From Craspedostauros australis (taxonomy: Eukaryota > Bacillariophyta > Bacillariophyceae > Mastogloiales > Achnanthaceae): 64,000 bases of DNA. The position numbers and the translations under genes are program-made. The notes beneath the pieces are model-generated. The model did not search any database, was not told the origin of the DNA, and worked only from the letters and a program-made list of their open reading frames with translations. The stretch is from NCBI GenBank assembly GCA_026770025.1, contig JAMXDE010000014.1, positions 1,736,001-1,800,000 of the forward strand. The letters are read 5' to 3'. This document shows, piece by piece, positions 1 through 10,377 of this stretch (its first letter is position 1; each line of letters opens with the position of its first letter).

Positions 1-1867
1 TGAGGTTGTTGCAAACCTCTTCGAAGATGAGGTAGTCCTGCACACCACGGAAGTCCCAGCTACCAGTCGTGCCGCCTCCCGCGGCGTCTGCATTCTGATC
101 GTATGCATCGTCATCGCCGTAGTTGTTGTTGTCGTTTCCGGCATCGCCGCCAGCAACGACATCGTCATCGCTGAGGATGGAAAAGGGACGGAAGAGGTTG
201 TCAAAGATGAAGGCTGCGCTGAGGAATGTGACCAGGCTCGATATCCAAATCGCAGTCCAGTAGCCAGCTCTGAGTCGCAACCGCAGCATGGTTTGGTACC
301 ACTTCTTCTTGCGTTGTGCCGCGATGCTCTGGCCGTGAATCGCTTGTAACGATGGATCGACGGAAAGCGTTGTACTTTGAGCGTCCATGAAGTTGTGCGG
401 TGCGCCCATCGGTGTTGCGTGCTTGGATTGCTGTCGCTGCCGCCGCAGTTGCGGTGCCATCCGAACCACCGCTGGTCCTCCTGCTGCTCTCCTCCTCGGT
501 CTGTCGCGCACCGATCGGAATCCGTCTGCCAGGATGCTGTAAAGCAGCATGAGACTGAGCCCCATCGATATCCATGACAGGTAGTAGAGGTTGGCATTGT
601 CACCGACGTTGCCCATGTAATCGACTGCCGCGAGACTGTTGTACGGGTTCTGACCATCTTCATCTGCATCTTGCTTGGGTCGCAGGAGGATGATGACATT
701 CCAATACACCCAGCACGCCACAATGAGGACTTGGATGACAGTCAGCACCACCAGCGTGTATATTTGGCTCCAGTAGTGATCACCATCAGACACATGCTGC
801 TGCTGCTGCTGCTGGTGGTTGTCTTGCTGATCTTCATTGATTGGCAATGCTGCACCCGCAGGTATGGCTGTGCCTCCACCCAATGCATTGGTTTGTGTTG
901 GCAGTGATAACGATTGCGTTGATGCTGATTCGGATGCGGACTTCGTTGTCGTCGTCTTTTGCAGATGCCTGGAAATGATCATGATGGCGACGGCGCTGAG
1001 AAGGAAGGATATTGCGCCTGCCGGTGCCACGACGCGTCGGAAGAGGGCCACGCACTGGTACTGCCCCCGGATGATCGCCCGTTCGCTGACCTCCACGGAA
1101 TCATCATCCGTTGCCAACTCCAAGAGGAAGTACATCTCGTGCGACAGGCATTGTCGTTTGGCATCCATCGCCGACAGCAACGCCATGACCGTTGTGAGGC
1201 AGAGGCCCGCGTAGAGCATGGCAAGCTGCTCGAATGAGATCCAGTGCCTTGTCATGGTGTATCTGTCCACATCCAACATGAGGCCGTCACGTCCACTATC
1301 GTCAATGTCATCGCCATCGGCACTAACCGGAGTGGCACCAGCCGATGTAGTGTCAGCAGAAATAGTACCAGATGTGGCCGTCGAACCAGATGATGCGCCG
1401 ACATGCAACGGGGCTTTCATCTCTGCTATCGTGGTCATGGTCGTGCCCATTTGTGATGAGGAAGTTGGTGCAGCATCCGTATCCATGGCATACCGTATTC
1501 TCGAAGCATTTGGCGGTTCTTGTTGTTGTGCGTTGTTATCAGGGCTCATTTTTTCGTTCTGCCGTCGACCGCTATTGCCATGCTCGATCCTGCGGCTCTT
1601 GGCCTCCAACACGTCCTGAGGTTTCGAATGATTGCCTCCAAATGAAGTGTCATTCGTTGCCAAGACGTAGTGAAGACCTCCATTGTCCTCTGCCATGGTT
1701 GTTGCCGCGATACCAGCGCTCCCGCGATTGGCAGTAGTGCTGGCAGCAATACGGGCAGTATCATGGCTCGTGTCATTGATGTTGATAGGCGCCGCTGCAG
1801 GACGATGTCTGCCATCGTCGTTGATGTTGCTGCTGCTGCCACATTCGTCTGGGTTTGGATGAAACAT
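1..1867 (-). CDS. Multi-pass membrane protein of unknown function, C-terminus beyond the window
   Basis: An intron-free frame runs from an ATG at 1867 down to the left edge, so at least 622 residues are visible and the C-terminus is missing. An in-frame stop lies about 20 codons upstream of this ATG. The first ~210 residues are polar (Ser, Thr, Asn, Asp rich). Five hydrophobic segments follow: near residue 215-236 (LAMLYAGLCLTTVMALLSAM), near 282-303, near 360-385, near 430-450, and near 525-545. A six-Gln run, encoded by a CTG/CAG repeat near 795-812, sits between the second and third segments. After the last segment comes a polar Asp/Asn-rich stretch. I do not recognise the family. The arrangement, with charged or polar loops between single helices, suggests a polytopic receptor, channel or transporter-like protein, but that is inference. 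Confidence 0.7.
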   Translation of the reverse strand, partial: MFHPNPDECGSSSNINDDGRHRPAAAPININDTSHDTARIAASTTANRGSAGIAATTMAEDNGGLHYVLATNDTSFGGNHSKPQDVLEAKSRRIEHGNSGRRQNEKMSPDNNAQQQEPPNASRIRYAMDTDAAPTSSSQMGTTMTTIAEMKAPLHVGASSGSTATSGTISADTTSAGATPVSADGDDIDDSGRDGLMLDVDRYTMTRHWISFEQLAMLYAGLCLTTVMALLSAMDAKRQCLSHEMYFLLELATDDDSVEVSERAIIRGQYQCVALFRRVVAPAGAISFLLSAVAIMIISRHLQKTTTTKSASESASTQSLSLPTQTNALGGGTAIPAGAALPINEDQQDNHQQQQQQHVSDGDHYWSQIYTLVVLTVIQVLIVACWVYWNVIILLRPKQDADEDGQNPYNSLAAVDYMGNVGDNANLYYLSWISMGLSLMLLYSILADGFRSVRDRPRRRAAGGPAVVRMAPQLRRQRQQSKHATPMGAPHNFMDAQSTTLSVDPSLQAIHGQSIAAQRKKKWYQTMLRLRLRAGYWTAIWISSLVTFLSAAFIFDNLFRPFSILSDDDVVAGGDAGNDNNNYGDDDAYDQNADAAGGGTTGSWDFRGVQDYLIFEEVCNNL

Positions 1868-2754
1868 GGAGTGGAGACGATGCGCCAGCGACGTTGGATC
1901 TGGTTGAAGCACGTTGTGCGGAGAGCGGGCTCATCCACCAAACAGAATGGAATCAAATCGAATCGAATGAACAAGAACCGAAGGATGGATGTTTTGATGC
2001 GTTTATCGCAGGCAACACCAATGAATCGATGCTGAGTATTGCGCTCGTTGATGCTCCTCCTGTCTCTTCTCTTCCCTTCTGTCGATGCTCCCAACGAGCT
2101 CTTCAGAAAGATGGAGATGAATGCCGATGAACGGCTCTGCCTTTCTCTGATTCCGGAGAGAGGCGCGGTGGTCGATGCAACGTTGGCGACCAAGAGAAGC
2201 AGATGACAATGACGACTGCGCCAAAACGGAGAGCGTGACGGATTTGTGCGTCGCGGCCACGTCCTGGACGAACGAAGAAGACGGACAAAAAAGTGTTGCC
2301 GTTTGCGCTCTGTGTCGCTCATCCTTCTCTCCATCGCCAAACGACGCGCACACCACAGGACTCAGGCTCGCGTTGATTCGTGGATGACTATTTTGGACGG
2401 ATTTGAACACGAGTCGCATGACTCGCGCGACCGATTGTATACGATGGACCAGTCCGATCACGCCTGGGCAGTCCCATCTTGGCGGATCTGCGGATGACGT
2501 TTTTGGTGCCTTGTGTTCAACCCCACAACCACCAAACAAACGAACACGTGAACACGCAGAAGCGCTCCTCATGATGTAATTGCGACACCGTGATGTCATG
2601 AAACATCTGACGAGCATCCGCTCCAGGAGAACTCTGTTTCGCATCAGAGCCTCCATCCCACCACCATCACAAGATCCAAGCAAGGCCATTCTCGAAGACT
2701 CCAACACACTCCACACACAAACAGACAAACACACAATCGCATCTACTCTCAATC
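1868..2754. other. Divergent intergenic region
   Basis: 887 bases separate the starts of two divergently transcribed genes and presumably hold both promoters and 5' leaders. Open frames in it lack recognisable protein features. I see no convincing TATA box or repeat. Confidence 0.5.
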
Positions 2755-4135
2755 ATGTTCTCCTCCACCCTCGCACGCCGAACTGCCGCCCTGGTGCAAT
2801 CCACGGGCATCGCCAAGCGCGCCTTCGCCATGGGACCCTCCAGCGGAGGTGCCGTCTCCGATGAGACGCTCGAGAAGCTCGGATCCCTCTCCACGCAGGC
2901 CCTCGTCGATGGCCTCTGGGTCATGGGATGGCCAGCTGCCCAGATCGATGGTGCCCGTCCCCTCGCACCAGGCATGAAGTGCGTCGGACGTGCCGTCACC
3001 CTCAACTTCGTCCCAGCCCGTCCCGACATTGCCCAGGACAAGCCAGCCGGAGGCGAATCTCCAGAGTACGAGGCCTTCGAGAAGTGCGGACCAAACGAAG
3101 TGAGTGGGCAATCTGACAAAGAGTACTCCGGAGAGCTCTATGCTCTGTTTCATTCATGTCATCGTCCATCGTTCTGCTTAGTGCTCTGTGTGCTTCTCAA
3201 TCTAGCAGCAGCAATACTCCAGAAGAGAAGAGAATAGAGTACGAACACTCGAAGCGGTCTTGATTTCCCACAAAAACAACCGCTCACTCATGTTTTCGTG
3301 CTCTTTCTTTCATTCATGCACTCGTTCATCCATCGTCTATCATTTGTTGCACACTGCAAACTGCAACCACCCACGCTCGTCAAACCGGACCACTTCTTGC
3401 CTTCCATCTCGATGAAATGGAATGGCATGAAATTGGTCATGGATGTAACCCAATGTATTGCGACCCCATGACATCGAATTGAATTGAATTGAATTGAATT
3501 GCAATCATCTTGTGGTTGGATCCGATTCTCCTTCAAATGCAATTGGGACGAATTGCTAAACTAATTGCGATGGCATTGCCATGTCCATGAATTATGAATA
3601 TCATTCACGCACACACGCACGTACATAGGTCCTCGTCATGTCCAGCACCGGACCATGGGAATCCGTCGGCGGCGACATCAAGTTCCTGCGATTGAAGCAG
3701 CTCTCCATCGGCGGACTCGTCACGGACGGCAGCGTGCGCGACACCGACGAGATCATCAACTACGGTTTCCCGTGCTTCTCGTACTCCACCACCGCGCGTC
3801 AAGGACCGGCCGCCATGCAACCATGGGAATGCAACGGCATCGTGAGCCTCTCGGGTACCGTCGTGCGACCCGGTGACGCCATCATCGGAGACCAGGACGG
3901 CGTCGTCTGCGTCCCGGCCAAGGTCGCCGAGATGGTCTACTCCATCGCGCATGGACGTGAGGAGATCGAGGAGATCGTCAAGGAGGAGCTCATCAAGAAC
4001 CCAGGACCACCAGGCAAGTACTATCCATTCATGAGCGGAAAGGTCAAGGTCGATTCTCCACTCGGACAGCTGCTCGCCACCAAGGGAATCACGCCAGAGA
4101 ACTCCAACCAGTTCGAAGGAACCGCCGACTGGTAA
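2755..4135 (+). CDS. RraA / HMG-aldolase family protein, mitochondrial-type leader
   Basis: Two exons, 2755-3099 and 3629-4135, joined at a GTGAGT..ATAG intron of 529 bases in phase 0, give 283 residues. The family motif is in exon 2: GGDIKFLRLKQLSIGG at about 129-144, then VTDGSVRD at 146-153, which carries the Arg-Asp pair of RraA-like 4-hydroxy-4-methyl-2-oxoglutarate aldolases and oxaloacetate decarboxylases. Bacterial relatives also bind RNase E, but that role is not expected here. The likely activity is retro-aldol cleavage or decarboxylation of a small oxo-acid with a divalent metal. The first ~27 residues (MFSSTLARRTAALVQSTG) are Arg, Ser and Ala rich without acidic residues, as in mitochondrial presequences. 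The region at about 95-118 (PEYEAFEKCGPNE then VLVMSS) crosses the splice junction and reads smoothly, which supports the intron. Exact substrate unknown. Confidence 0.8.
3476..3501. repeat. (GAATT)5 microsatellite in the RraA-like gene intron
   Basis: Five uninterrupted GAATT units lie inside the 3100-3628 intron. One of several pentanucleotide repeats in this window's introns. Confidence 0.95.
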
Positions 4136-4348
4136 ATAGGAGATATACTGATTCTGAATAGCCTGGCATACACTTAGCAGAGTGCTGCGATCTGCTGCAT
4201 CATAGCGTCAATACTCGCAAATCCAGTCCAAAATAGAGGAAATATGTAGGTACACCAATTCGTCAATACTCTCTGGACAAGTAGAATGGCAAATGCGGTA
4301 TACAGTGCTCTATCAACCTGTTAACTACTATTCTGCAAGCGAATGACA

Positions 4349-5723
4349 TCACTTCCGCCTCAGATGTCCCATCAGAACCTCCTTGACGAGCTTCCTGCCA
4401 CGGATCAGATCCCCATGCGCCGGCACTATCGTCTCGATATCCCATTCGTTCAAGATGATATCGACCATCGCATCGTACTTTGCTGTGTCCTTGAGCATGA
4501 AGTTCATGTAGAATGGATAGTACACCTTGTCCATTCCGATCTTCCACAGCCGGCTGCCTTTGGGAATGGACTTCACGGAAGGTGCCAGCGCCCAGGGCTT
4601 CTGACCTAGCTGGGAATTGGGAACGCCGTCGGAGGATGGATAATTCCAATACAGGTCAGTGACGAACAACGACTTGGATGGTTCGTGGTAGAAGACGACC
4701 TCATTGAAGAATGGCCGTCCAGTGAAAGGATTGAGTTCCATGTCTACGTGGATGGGACGGATCGTTTCGAAGTCCCAGCAATTCTTCAAGTTCGCGGAGG
4801 ATTGTGACTCCAGAATGCCTGATGGAACTTCGCCTGTCCATGAGACCTCTGGCATGCGCTCTGCCAGTCCGGGGCAACCCCACATGAAAGCTGGTTTTAT
4901 GTATGCGGACGAACGGATGGGAAGGAAAGGGCAGGAATGGACCAAAAGGGAAGAAATGTCGAGGGTTGAGTTCATTGTTTGATTCGTACTCGTAGACGAG
5001 TTAGAGAAACGGAATGGGGGTACACAAATGGCATCAAGTCTCCGTTCTTCATTGTACAGTGCAGTCGTATCTCCACTCTACTCTCCTCGACTCTACTCTA
5101 CTCTACTCTACTCTACTCTACTAATGCATCAGTACAATTGTGCACGAAGACATGCGCATGGCTGAGCCGAACGTACCATCTGGATAGGCCTTATCCCACA
5201 TCGGTGCATACTTGAGATGCTCATAATTGGGTGAGACGATGTACTTGACCGTCCCCAACTCATCAATCGCGGCCCGCAGTGGTGCATCCAACCCCACGGG
5301 CGAATGAACCCATAGGTCCGGTTTCGCGTTGGCATCATCGTTGGGCAATTCCACCACCGTCATGCGACAGCCCACATCGATCTTGTTCCAATAGAATGGC
5401 CGATCGGCCGTCCAAACGCCCGGTACGCATGCCGGCGTCAGAACGGAACCCAGCCGATTGGACCAACCGGCTGGCGAGTACGTGCCTTGCACGCCGGATG
5501 CCTTCGTATCCACGACGACGCCGCTCTGCTTGGCCTTTTCCACGAGCATGGCACGTGTGGACATGGGGAAGATGTCGGGTCGAGCATCGCTGTGGAGTTG
5601 CGTTGCGCTGTGGCAGGATCTGGCGGATAGATCGTGCAAGGTGAAGGCATGTGATGTTTGCCAACTCAATGGGAGTAGCAGCAGGAAGATCAGCAACGAT
5701 TGGTGCAGTTGCGGGATTGTCAT
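4349..5723 (-). CDS. DUF4336 protein, plastid-type leader
   Basis: Two exons read on the minus strand, 5723-5177 and 4890-4349, separated by a 286-base GTACGT..CCAG intron, give 362 residues. The leader MTIPQLHQSLLIFLLLLPLSW is a signal peptide, and SHA-FTLHD is an ASAF-type cleavage site with Phe at +1, so import into the complex plastid is likely. The body has DUF4336 landmarks: PNYEHLKYAPMWDKAYPDG before the intron, MWGCPGLAERMP after it, DVELNPF-like and EVVFYHEPSKSLFVTDL in the middle, and IVPAHGDLI near the C-terminus. DUF4336 is distantly related to metallo-beta-lactamase-fold proteins. NYEHLKY and AHGD stand where metal-binding His residues would be. Biochemical role unknown. The gene is divergent from nothing nearby and ends 213 bases from the RraA-like gene, tail to tail. 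Confidence 0.82.
5091..5123. repeat. (CTCTA)6 microsatellite in the DUF4336 gene intron
   Basis: Six CTCTA units plus CTA lie within the 4891-5176 intron. On the transcribed strand this is TAGAG. Confidence 0.92.
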
Positions 5724-6496
5724 GGTGTAGCTATCGGAATCCGCTGTCCTTGGATCAGTTAGATGTATCGTTGGATGTGATGAATGGTTGGTTGCATGAA
5801 TGGGACGTACGATAGGCTCGCTGGAGAGAGAGAGAGAGAGAGAGAGGGCATGCTTTGTTGTGTCCGCACCATCTCAGTTGCTTCTGTGTGCGAAAACACG
5901 TGCAGAGGCGTCGCGATCTTTTCTCCACAATCCGTGGCTTCTCTGATGCTGACATGATGCCATTTTCTCACTATTCTCGTGTTTGCGTCCATGCTACACT
6001 CAAATCGACAACTACTCGCACGAACGTCAATAACAAGAGATGCAGTTCAATGCAGACTAAAGAGTATGACATGATGGCTTGTTTCATGTTACAAGCCAAA
6101 TGTTTATGACGGCAACTTGAAATGGATGTACCCAAACATATTACTTCTGTGTATAATAATGTTTTAGATGAAAGGAACAAAGCCATCGTCATCCCCGTTC
6201 TCCCCAGGTGCCGACAAATTGATGAAGAACTTGATAGTGCTCTCCAGCTTTTCAATGAATGCATCAACATCTCTGTGCAAGTGCATGAAAGTATAATGGA
6301 TGTTTGAGTGGTTGCGAGCAGTGCCGTGTCCATACGATGCAGAGTTGCAATTCCGACGACGCAACAGAGAGAATAGAACGTTGGGAAGAGTCATGTGAGT
6401 CGTCATGTTCACACCAACAGCAATGAACCACAACAACAACAATGTCCCGCTGCAAACCACCTCAACCTCTCCCACGCCCCTTTCCACAAATACCAC
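5724..6496. other. Intergenic region with an (AG)n tract
   Basis: 773 bases between the DUF4336 start and the end of sufS. A pure AG run of about 24 bases lies at 5824-5847, roughly 100 bases upstream of the DUF4336 start codon, where the transcribed strand reads CT, a common pyrimidine-rich 5' leader or promoter feature. No gene seen. Confidence 0.5.
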
Positions 6497-7957
6497 TTAC
6501 TCCTTGGTGTTGTAGATATACAGACTGGCACGGGCCGAATGCGAAATATCAAAGGTCTGATGCAACGGCTGACAGCAATGATGCCCAGCACGAATGGCCA
6601 CGCCTTCCATATCCAAAAAGGTGCTGAGATCGCTGGGATGCACACCATCCACGGTAAAGGCACACAACGCCGCACGCTCCACACCCACGGGCGGACCCAG
6701 CACGTTGACGTGCTCGACCTCCGCCATGCGCCGGTGCAAGTAAGCCGCAAGTTCATGCTCGTACTGCGACACCTTCTCCATGCCGATGGCCTCGAGGTAG
6801 TCGATTGCGGCGCCCAATCCAACGGCCTGCGCGATGGCGGGTGTGCCGGCCTCGAATCGCGCCGGCGCCTTGGCGTACGTGGCCGTCTCCATCGTGACGT
6901 GATCGATCATCTCGCCGCCGGTCTGGTAGGGTGGCATGGTGTTGAGGATGTCCTCCTTGCCCCACAGAAACCCTATGCCCGTCGGTGCGCACATCTTGTG
7001 GCCCGACGCGGCCAGGAAGTCGATGCCCAGCGCCTGGACATCGACCTGCATGTGCGGGACGGACTGGCAGGCATCGAGGACGATCTTGGCGTTGGGCGCC
7101 TTGGATCGGATGATTGCGACGATGTCTTGCACCGGGTTGATGCAGCCCAGGACGTTGGAGACGTGCGGGAACGCCACGATCTTGGTGTTCTCGGCATCGA
7201 GCAAGGACTCCATCTGCTCCAAATTCAACGCACCCGTGCTCATGTCAATCTCGGCGAATCGCAGCGTGGCGCCGGTGCGCTGCGAGAGGATCTGCCATGG
7301 CACGAGGTTGGCATGATGCTCCATCTGCGTGAAGACGATCTCGTCGCCGGGCTTGAGGTTGGAGATGCCGTACGTGTTGGCGATCATGTTCAACGCCTCC
7401 GTGGCGCCCTTGGTGAAGATGACTTCATTGCGAGACGGCGCGTTGATGAAGCGCTTGATGCTGTCGCGGGCCGCCTCGTAGGCCGAGGTTGCCTCGCGGG
7501 ACAGCGTGTGGGCGCCGCGATGGACGTTGGAGTTGGTCTTGGTGTAGTACTCCTCCAACGCATCCAGCACCTGCCTGGGCTTTTGGGAGGTCGCGGCAGA
7601 ATCGAGGTAGATCAGTGGCCTTTCATTCTCGCCGATCTTCGTGGTCTGAAGGATCGAAAAGTCCTCTCGAATGGATTCTGCCAAGTCCGCGTGCTCCAGT
7701 TCGTACTCCTCCCACCACAACTTTGACTCCTTCTGCTCCTCAACTGTGTCCGTGGCATCTGTCTCGGCTTCGGCAACTGGATCATCCAGAACAGCGCGCG
7801 CTGTTGAGGTTCGACAGGAGTGTGGTGCTTGCTGCTGATGATGTCTGATGCCGAGATGGTTGTGCTTGGCAGGAGAGAATCCTTGCGTCCGCTGCGACTG
7901 CAGCTGCACTAACAGCAGCAGCAACAGCAGCGATGATGGTGTCTTCGTTCCTCCCAT
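6497..7957 (-). CDS. sufS: Cysteine desulfurase SufS, plastid-type leader
   Basis: Single exon, 486 residues. It takes sulfur from cysteine, using pyridoxal phosphate, for the SUF iron-sulfur cluster pathway of the plastid. The start is the ATG at 7957. The frame stays open for eight more codons upstream, but they contain no ATG. The leader MGGTKTPSSLLLLLLLVQLQ is a signal peptide, followed by TQG-FSPAKH, an ASAF-type site with Phe at +1. The catalytic core is complete: PLIYLDSAATSQKP near the start of the domain, SGHKM with the cofactor Lys at 321, and RAGHHCCQPLH with the active Cys at 461, in the class II (SufS) context RxGHHC. Neighbours are other plastid-type genes, but no SUF partner is nearby, as expected for a eukaryote. 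Confidence 0.95.
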   Translation of the reverse strand: MGGTKTPSSLLLLLLLVQLQSQRTQGFSPAKHNHLGIRHHQQQAPHSCRTSTARAVLDDPVAEAETDATDTVEEQKESKLWWEEYELEHADLAESIREDFSILQTTKIGENERPLIYLDSAATSQKPRQVLDALEEYYTKTNSNVHRGAHTLSREATSAYEAARDSIKRFINAPSRNEVIFTKGATEALNMIANTYGISNLKPGDEIVFTQMEHHANLVPWQILSQRTGATLRFAEIDMSTGALNLEQMESLLDAENTKIVAFPHVSNVLGCINPVQDIVAIIRSKAPNAKIVLDACQSVPHMQVDVQALGIDFLAASGHKMCAPTGIGFLWGKEDILNTMPPYQTGGEMIDHVTMETATYAKAPARFEAGTPAIAQAVGLGAAIDYLEAIGMEKVSQYEHELAAYLHRRMAEVEHVNVLGPPVGVERAALCAFTVDGVHPSDLSTFLDMEGVAIRAGHHCCQPLHQTFDISHSARASLYIYNTKE

Positions 7958-8772
7958 TGTGTACGAATATGATGAGTGCAATTACTGTATTAGAATGCGC
8001 TCTGTGATGCAGGCAGGTGTGATGTCACGATGTTGCGATGATGGCATGGTCTGAACCGACTTCAAGTTGTGACAGCACCCGGTGGTTTCTTGGATGATCG
8101 TGGATGGTGATGGCATGGTTGGGATGATTTGTGCGAAGGATTTGTTGGTGGTGAGTGCGGAATCCACGTTCGGGTTTGCAGCGTGGCGCAAAAAGAATGT
8201 CGATTGTGGTTGATGACGTGTGCGCGCCATATATATACTAAGTTCATGGTACTCTTATTTGACATCTTCCATATTGATGTACCGTGGATACTGTTTGACG
8301 TGGCCAATGACGCTGACGTGTCCCGAACCGAAGTTGAACACGAGCTGTTTGCAAAGACACGCAGATGGGGCGTGTGATCATTCCTCTCTTTGGTGTCATC
8401 ACATCATGTGATGTCATGTCATGTGATGTGAGCAGAGATGAACAGAAAATGCAAGGCGGGAGAATCACTCGACATCGACATCACGCAGAGGAGGGAGCGA
8501 GAGAGAGACGGAAAGTACCTGCGGAAAGAGTGGAGAGGAAAGTTCTGTGGGATCCGTCCTCTCCATTTGTTGCCAACGTGGACGACGATCTTCCTGTTCC
8601 GATGACAAGAAGAGGAAGGATGTGAATCTCTCCCCACATTTCCAGTTCGACGCAACACGACGCAGAGGTGCACACTTGTACCATAACTTCACATTCCGAT
8701 CCATCCCAACCAATTCCCACAATCGACAACGAGCACAATCACAATCACCTATCACATCTTTCTGCCAGCATC
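7958..8772. other. Divergent intergenic region between sufS and a plastid protein gene
   Basis: 815 bases that must hold both promoters. A TATATATA stretch at about 8227-8236 could serve either strand but is 250 or more bases from both start codons, so its use is uncertain. Near 8405-8430 there are repeats of ATGTGATGTCATG type. No gene seen. Confidence 0.45.
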
Positions 8773-9936
8773 ATGAAGTCATCCCTTGTCATCGCGAGCT
8801 TCGCCGTCGTCCTCGCGACATCCGAGGCGTTCGTGCCGCAACCGCAGCAACCACGGTCGGCACGCACTGCCGTCCATGGCTACGTCCCATCTGGTTTCAC
8901 TCCAGAACAGTACAAGAAGTTCAAGCGGGACGAGGCCAAGAAGGTCAACAAGAAGAAGAACTTGGGTGGCCTCGGACCGCGCGGCTTCCAGAGCCGATCG
9001 ATGCAGTCCTTCCAAGAGGCCTTGGAGCGTGGTGAGGCCGAGCATCTCCTGCCCGTCTTCAATGCCAAGGAGCGCGTGCGCAAGGGGGAGATCAAGCAGA
9101 CCGATATTCCCGTGAGTCGTTGTGTTGGTTGGTGACGTGTGTTGTGGTGTGGTGTGGTGTGGTGTGTTGTGACTTGCAACGCAACGCGATGCAATGCAAT
9201 GCAATGCAATGCAATGCAATTGGAATGTACTTGGATAGAGTGTGGTGATTGTAGTCTGATACGATGCATACTCGTAGTCTCGTACTGACTCTACCATCAG
9301 CGATGTGAACGTGGCCAACTCACCAAATCATCCTTGCTCGAACCATCACTTTTGAACTCTCACCTACTCCTCACACCATACACCATACACCGTGACGTAA
9401 CACTGGGAAATGCTCCATTCTACATACAATTCTGGATGCAGTACATGCAACGAGGAGGTAAGTGTTGTGCAGAATGGCGATTGGATGAGCTACTCTCGAG
9501 TGTTTTGAAGAGCTTGATGGATCTGTGTCACTCACACGTTCTTCTCAAACATTGATCGCCTCTCCTTTTCTATCCCTGCTTTTGCCATGCCATCACTCAC
9601 CTACTGCCTTCCTTCAATCCACAACCAACGAACTCACTCTCCAAAGGCGCATGGGACAACTCCGACGTCAAGGGTGCCAAGAAGAAGGCCTGGCTCTCGT
9701 CGGACAAGGAATACGCATCAGGAGGATACCGCAGGGAGCAGAGCGTGTCCATCTTTGGGAACGGATCAGGGTTGGACTGGACCGGATCCAAGGCCCGCTC
9801 GACGCCCTCTGAATCCGTCGTGGGCGCCGCACCCAAATTCGCCAAGAACTACAAGGCCCCCAACGTCAAGGATCTGAAGAAACCAAGCAGCGATAGTGGC
9901 GGCGAGGACAAGAAGAAGTTCTTTGGCTTGTTTTAA
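8773..9936 (+). CDS. Small plastid-targeted protein of unknown function, three exons with a 16-nt micro-exon
   Basis: Exon 1 is 8773-9111, ending in phase 0 at GTGAGT. Exon 3 is 9647-9936, starting after CCAAAG. A donor CGAGGAG|GTAAGT at 9457/9458 shows that an exon lies between them. The best acceptor is GGATGCAG|TACATG, giving a 16-base exon 9442-9457 that reads YMQRGG across the junctions. The model encodes 214 residues. The leader MKSSLVIASFAVVLATSEA-FVPQPQ is a signal peptide with an ASAF-type site (Phe at +1), followed by a basic transit-like stretch. The mature part is Lys-rich with the block KKKNLGGLGPRGF and, after the micro-exon, AWDNSDVKGAKKKAWLS and SVSIFGNGSGLDWTG. It ends in EDKKKFFGLF. 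No membrane segment is evident. I do not recognise the family; a small photosystem- or ribosome-associated stromal protein would fit. Confidence 0.7.
9145..9220. repeat. Two pentanucleotide microsatellites in intron 1: (GGTGT)n and (GCAAT)6
   Basis: GGTGT-type units run at about 9145-9167 and six GCAAT units at 9191-9220, both inside the first intron of the preceding gene. Confidence 0.9.
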
Positions 9937-10377
9937 AGTATAGAGTAGCCATGTGCGCAGATCACAGTGTCATAGTGGAGTAGAGTAACAGGACTGCGCG
10001 CGTGGCACCATTAGGGTACGTGCGAGCTATGGTACGACTACTGGTGTGGAGGATAGATCGTATTGGCAGAGTGGTGAGCTGCGAAAGTACCTCAAATTGT
10101 TGGTGTGTGACGATTGCGGAGCCATCAACAAGATCCAATTTCCCAAAAATGAGACAATCGTTGACAACCAACCACCGCACACAAACCACACACATCCTCC
10201 TTCTTGCACAAACCTGACCAAGCCAAGGAGCACCAATTCATCGTCGAGACCCAAGCCTTCCTCGCCTCGGCGCAAACGAAGAACGCATCAACACCATTGA
10301 ACACTCTTCATATCAATGCAAACCCTGACCTACGTGCAAGTACCAATACCAACAGAAACGGAAACAGGAACAACGTT
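9937..10377 (+). other. Intergenic region and 5' leader of the SET-domain gene
   Basis: 441 bases. The SET-gene frame stays open upstream from 10204, with a possible ATG there, but that stretch has no protein-like character and a good signal peptide starts only at 10378. No repeat or promoter motif recognised. Confidence 0.4.

Noticed and set aside
1546-2340. 264-codon minus-strand frame
   Set aside because: Overlaps the start of the membrane-protein gene in another frame; that gene's frame shows hydrophobic segments and continues to the edge.
6395-7726. 443-codon plus-strand open frame
   Set aside because: It lies antisense to sufS, has no domain and His/Arg/Val-rich composition typical of a shadow of a GC-rich coding frame.
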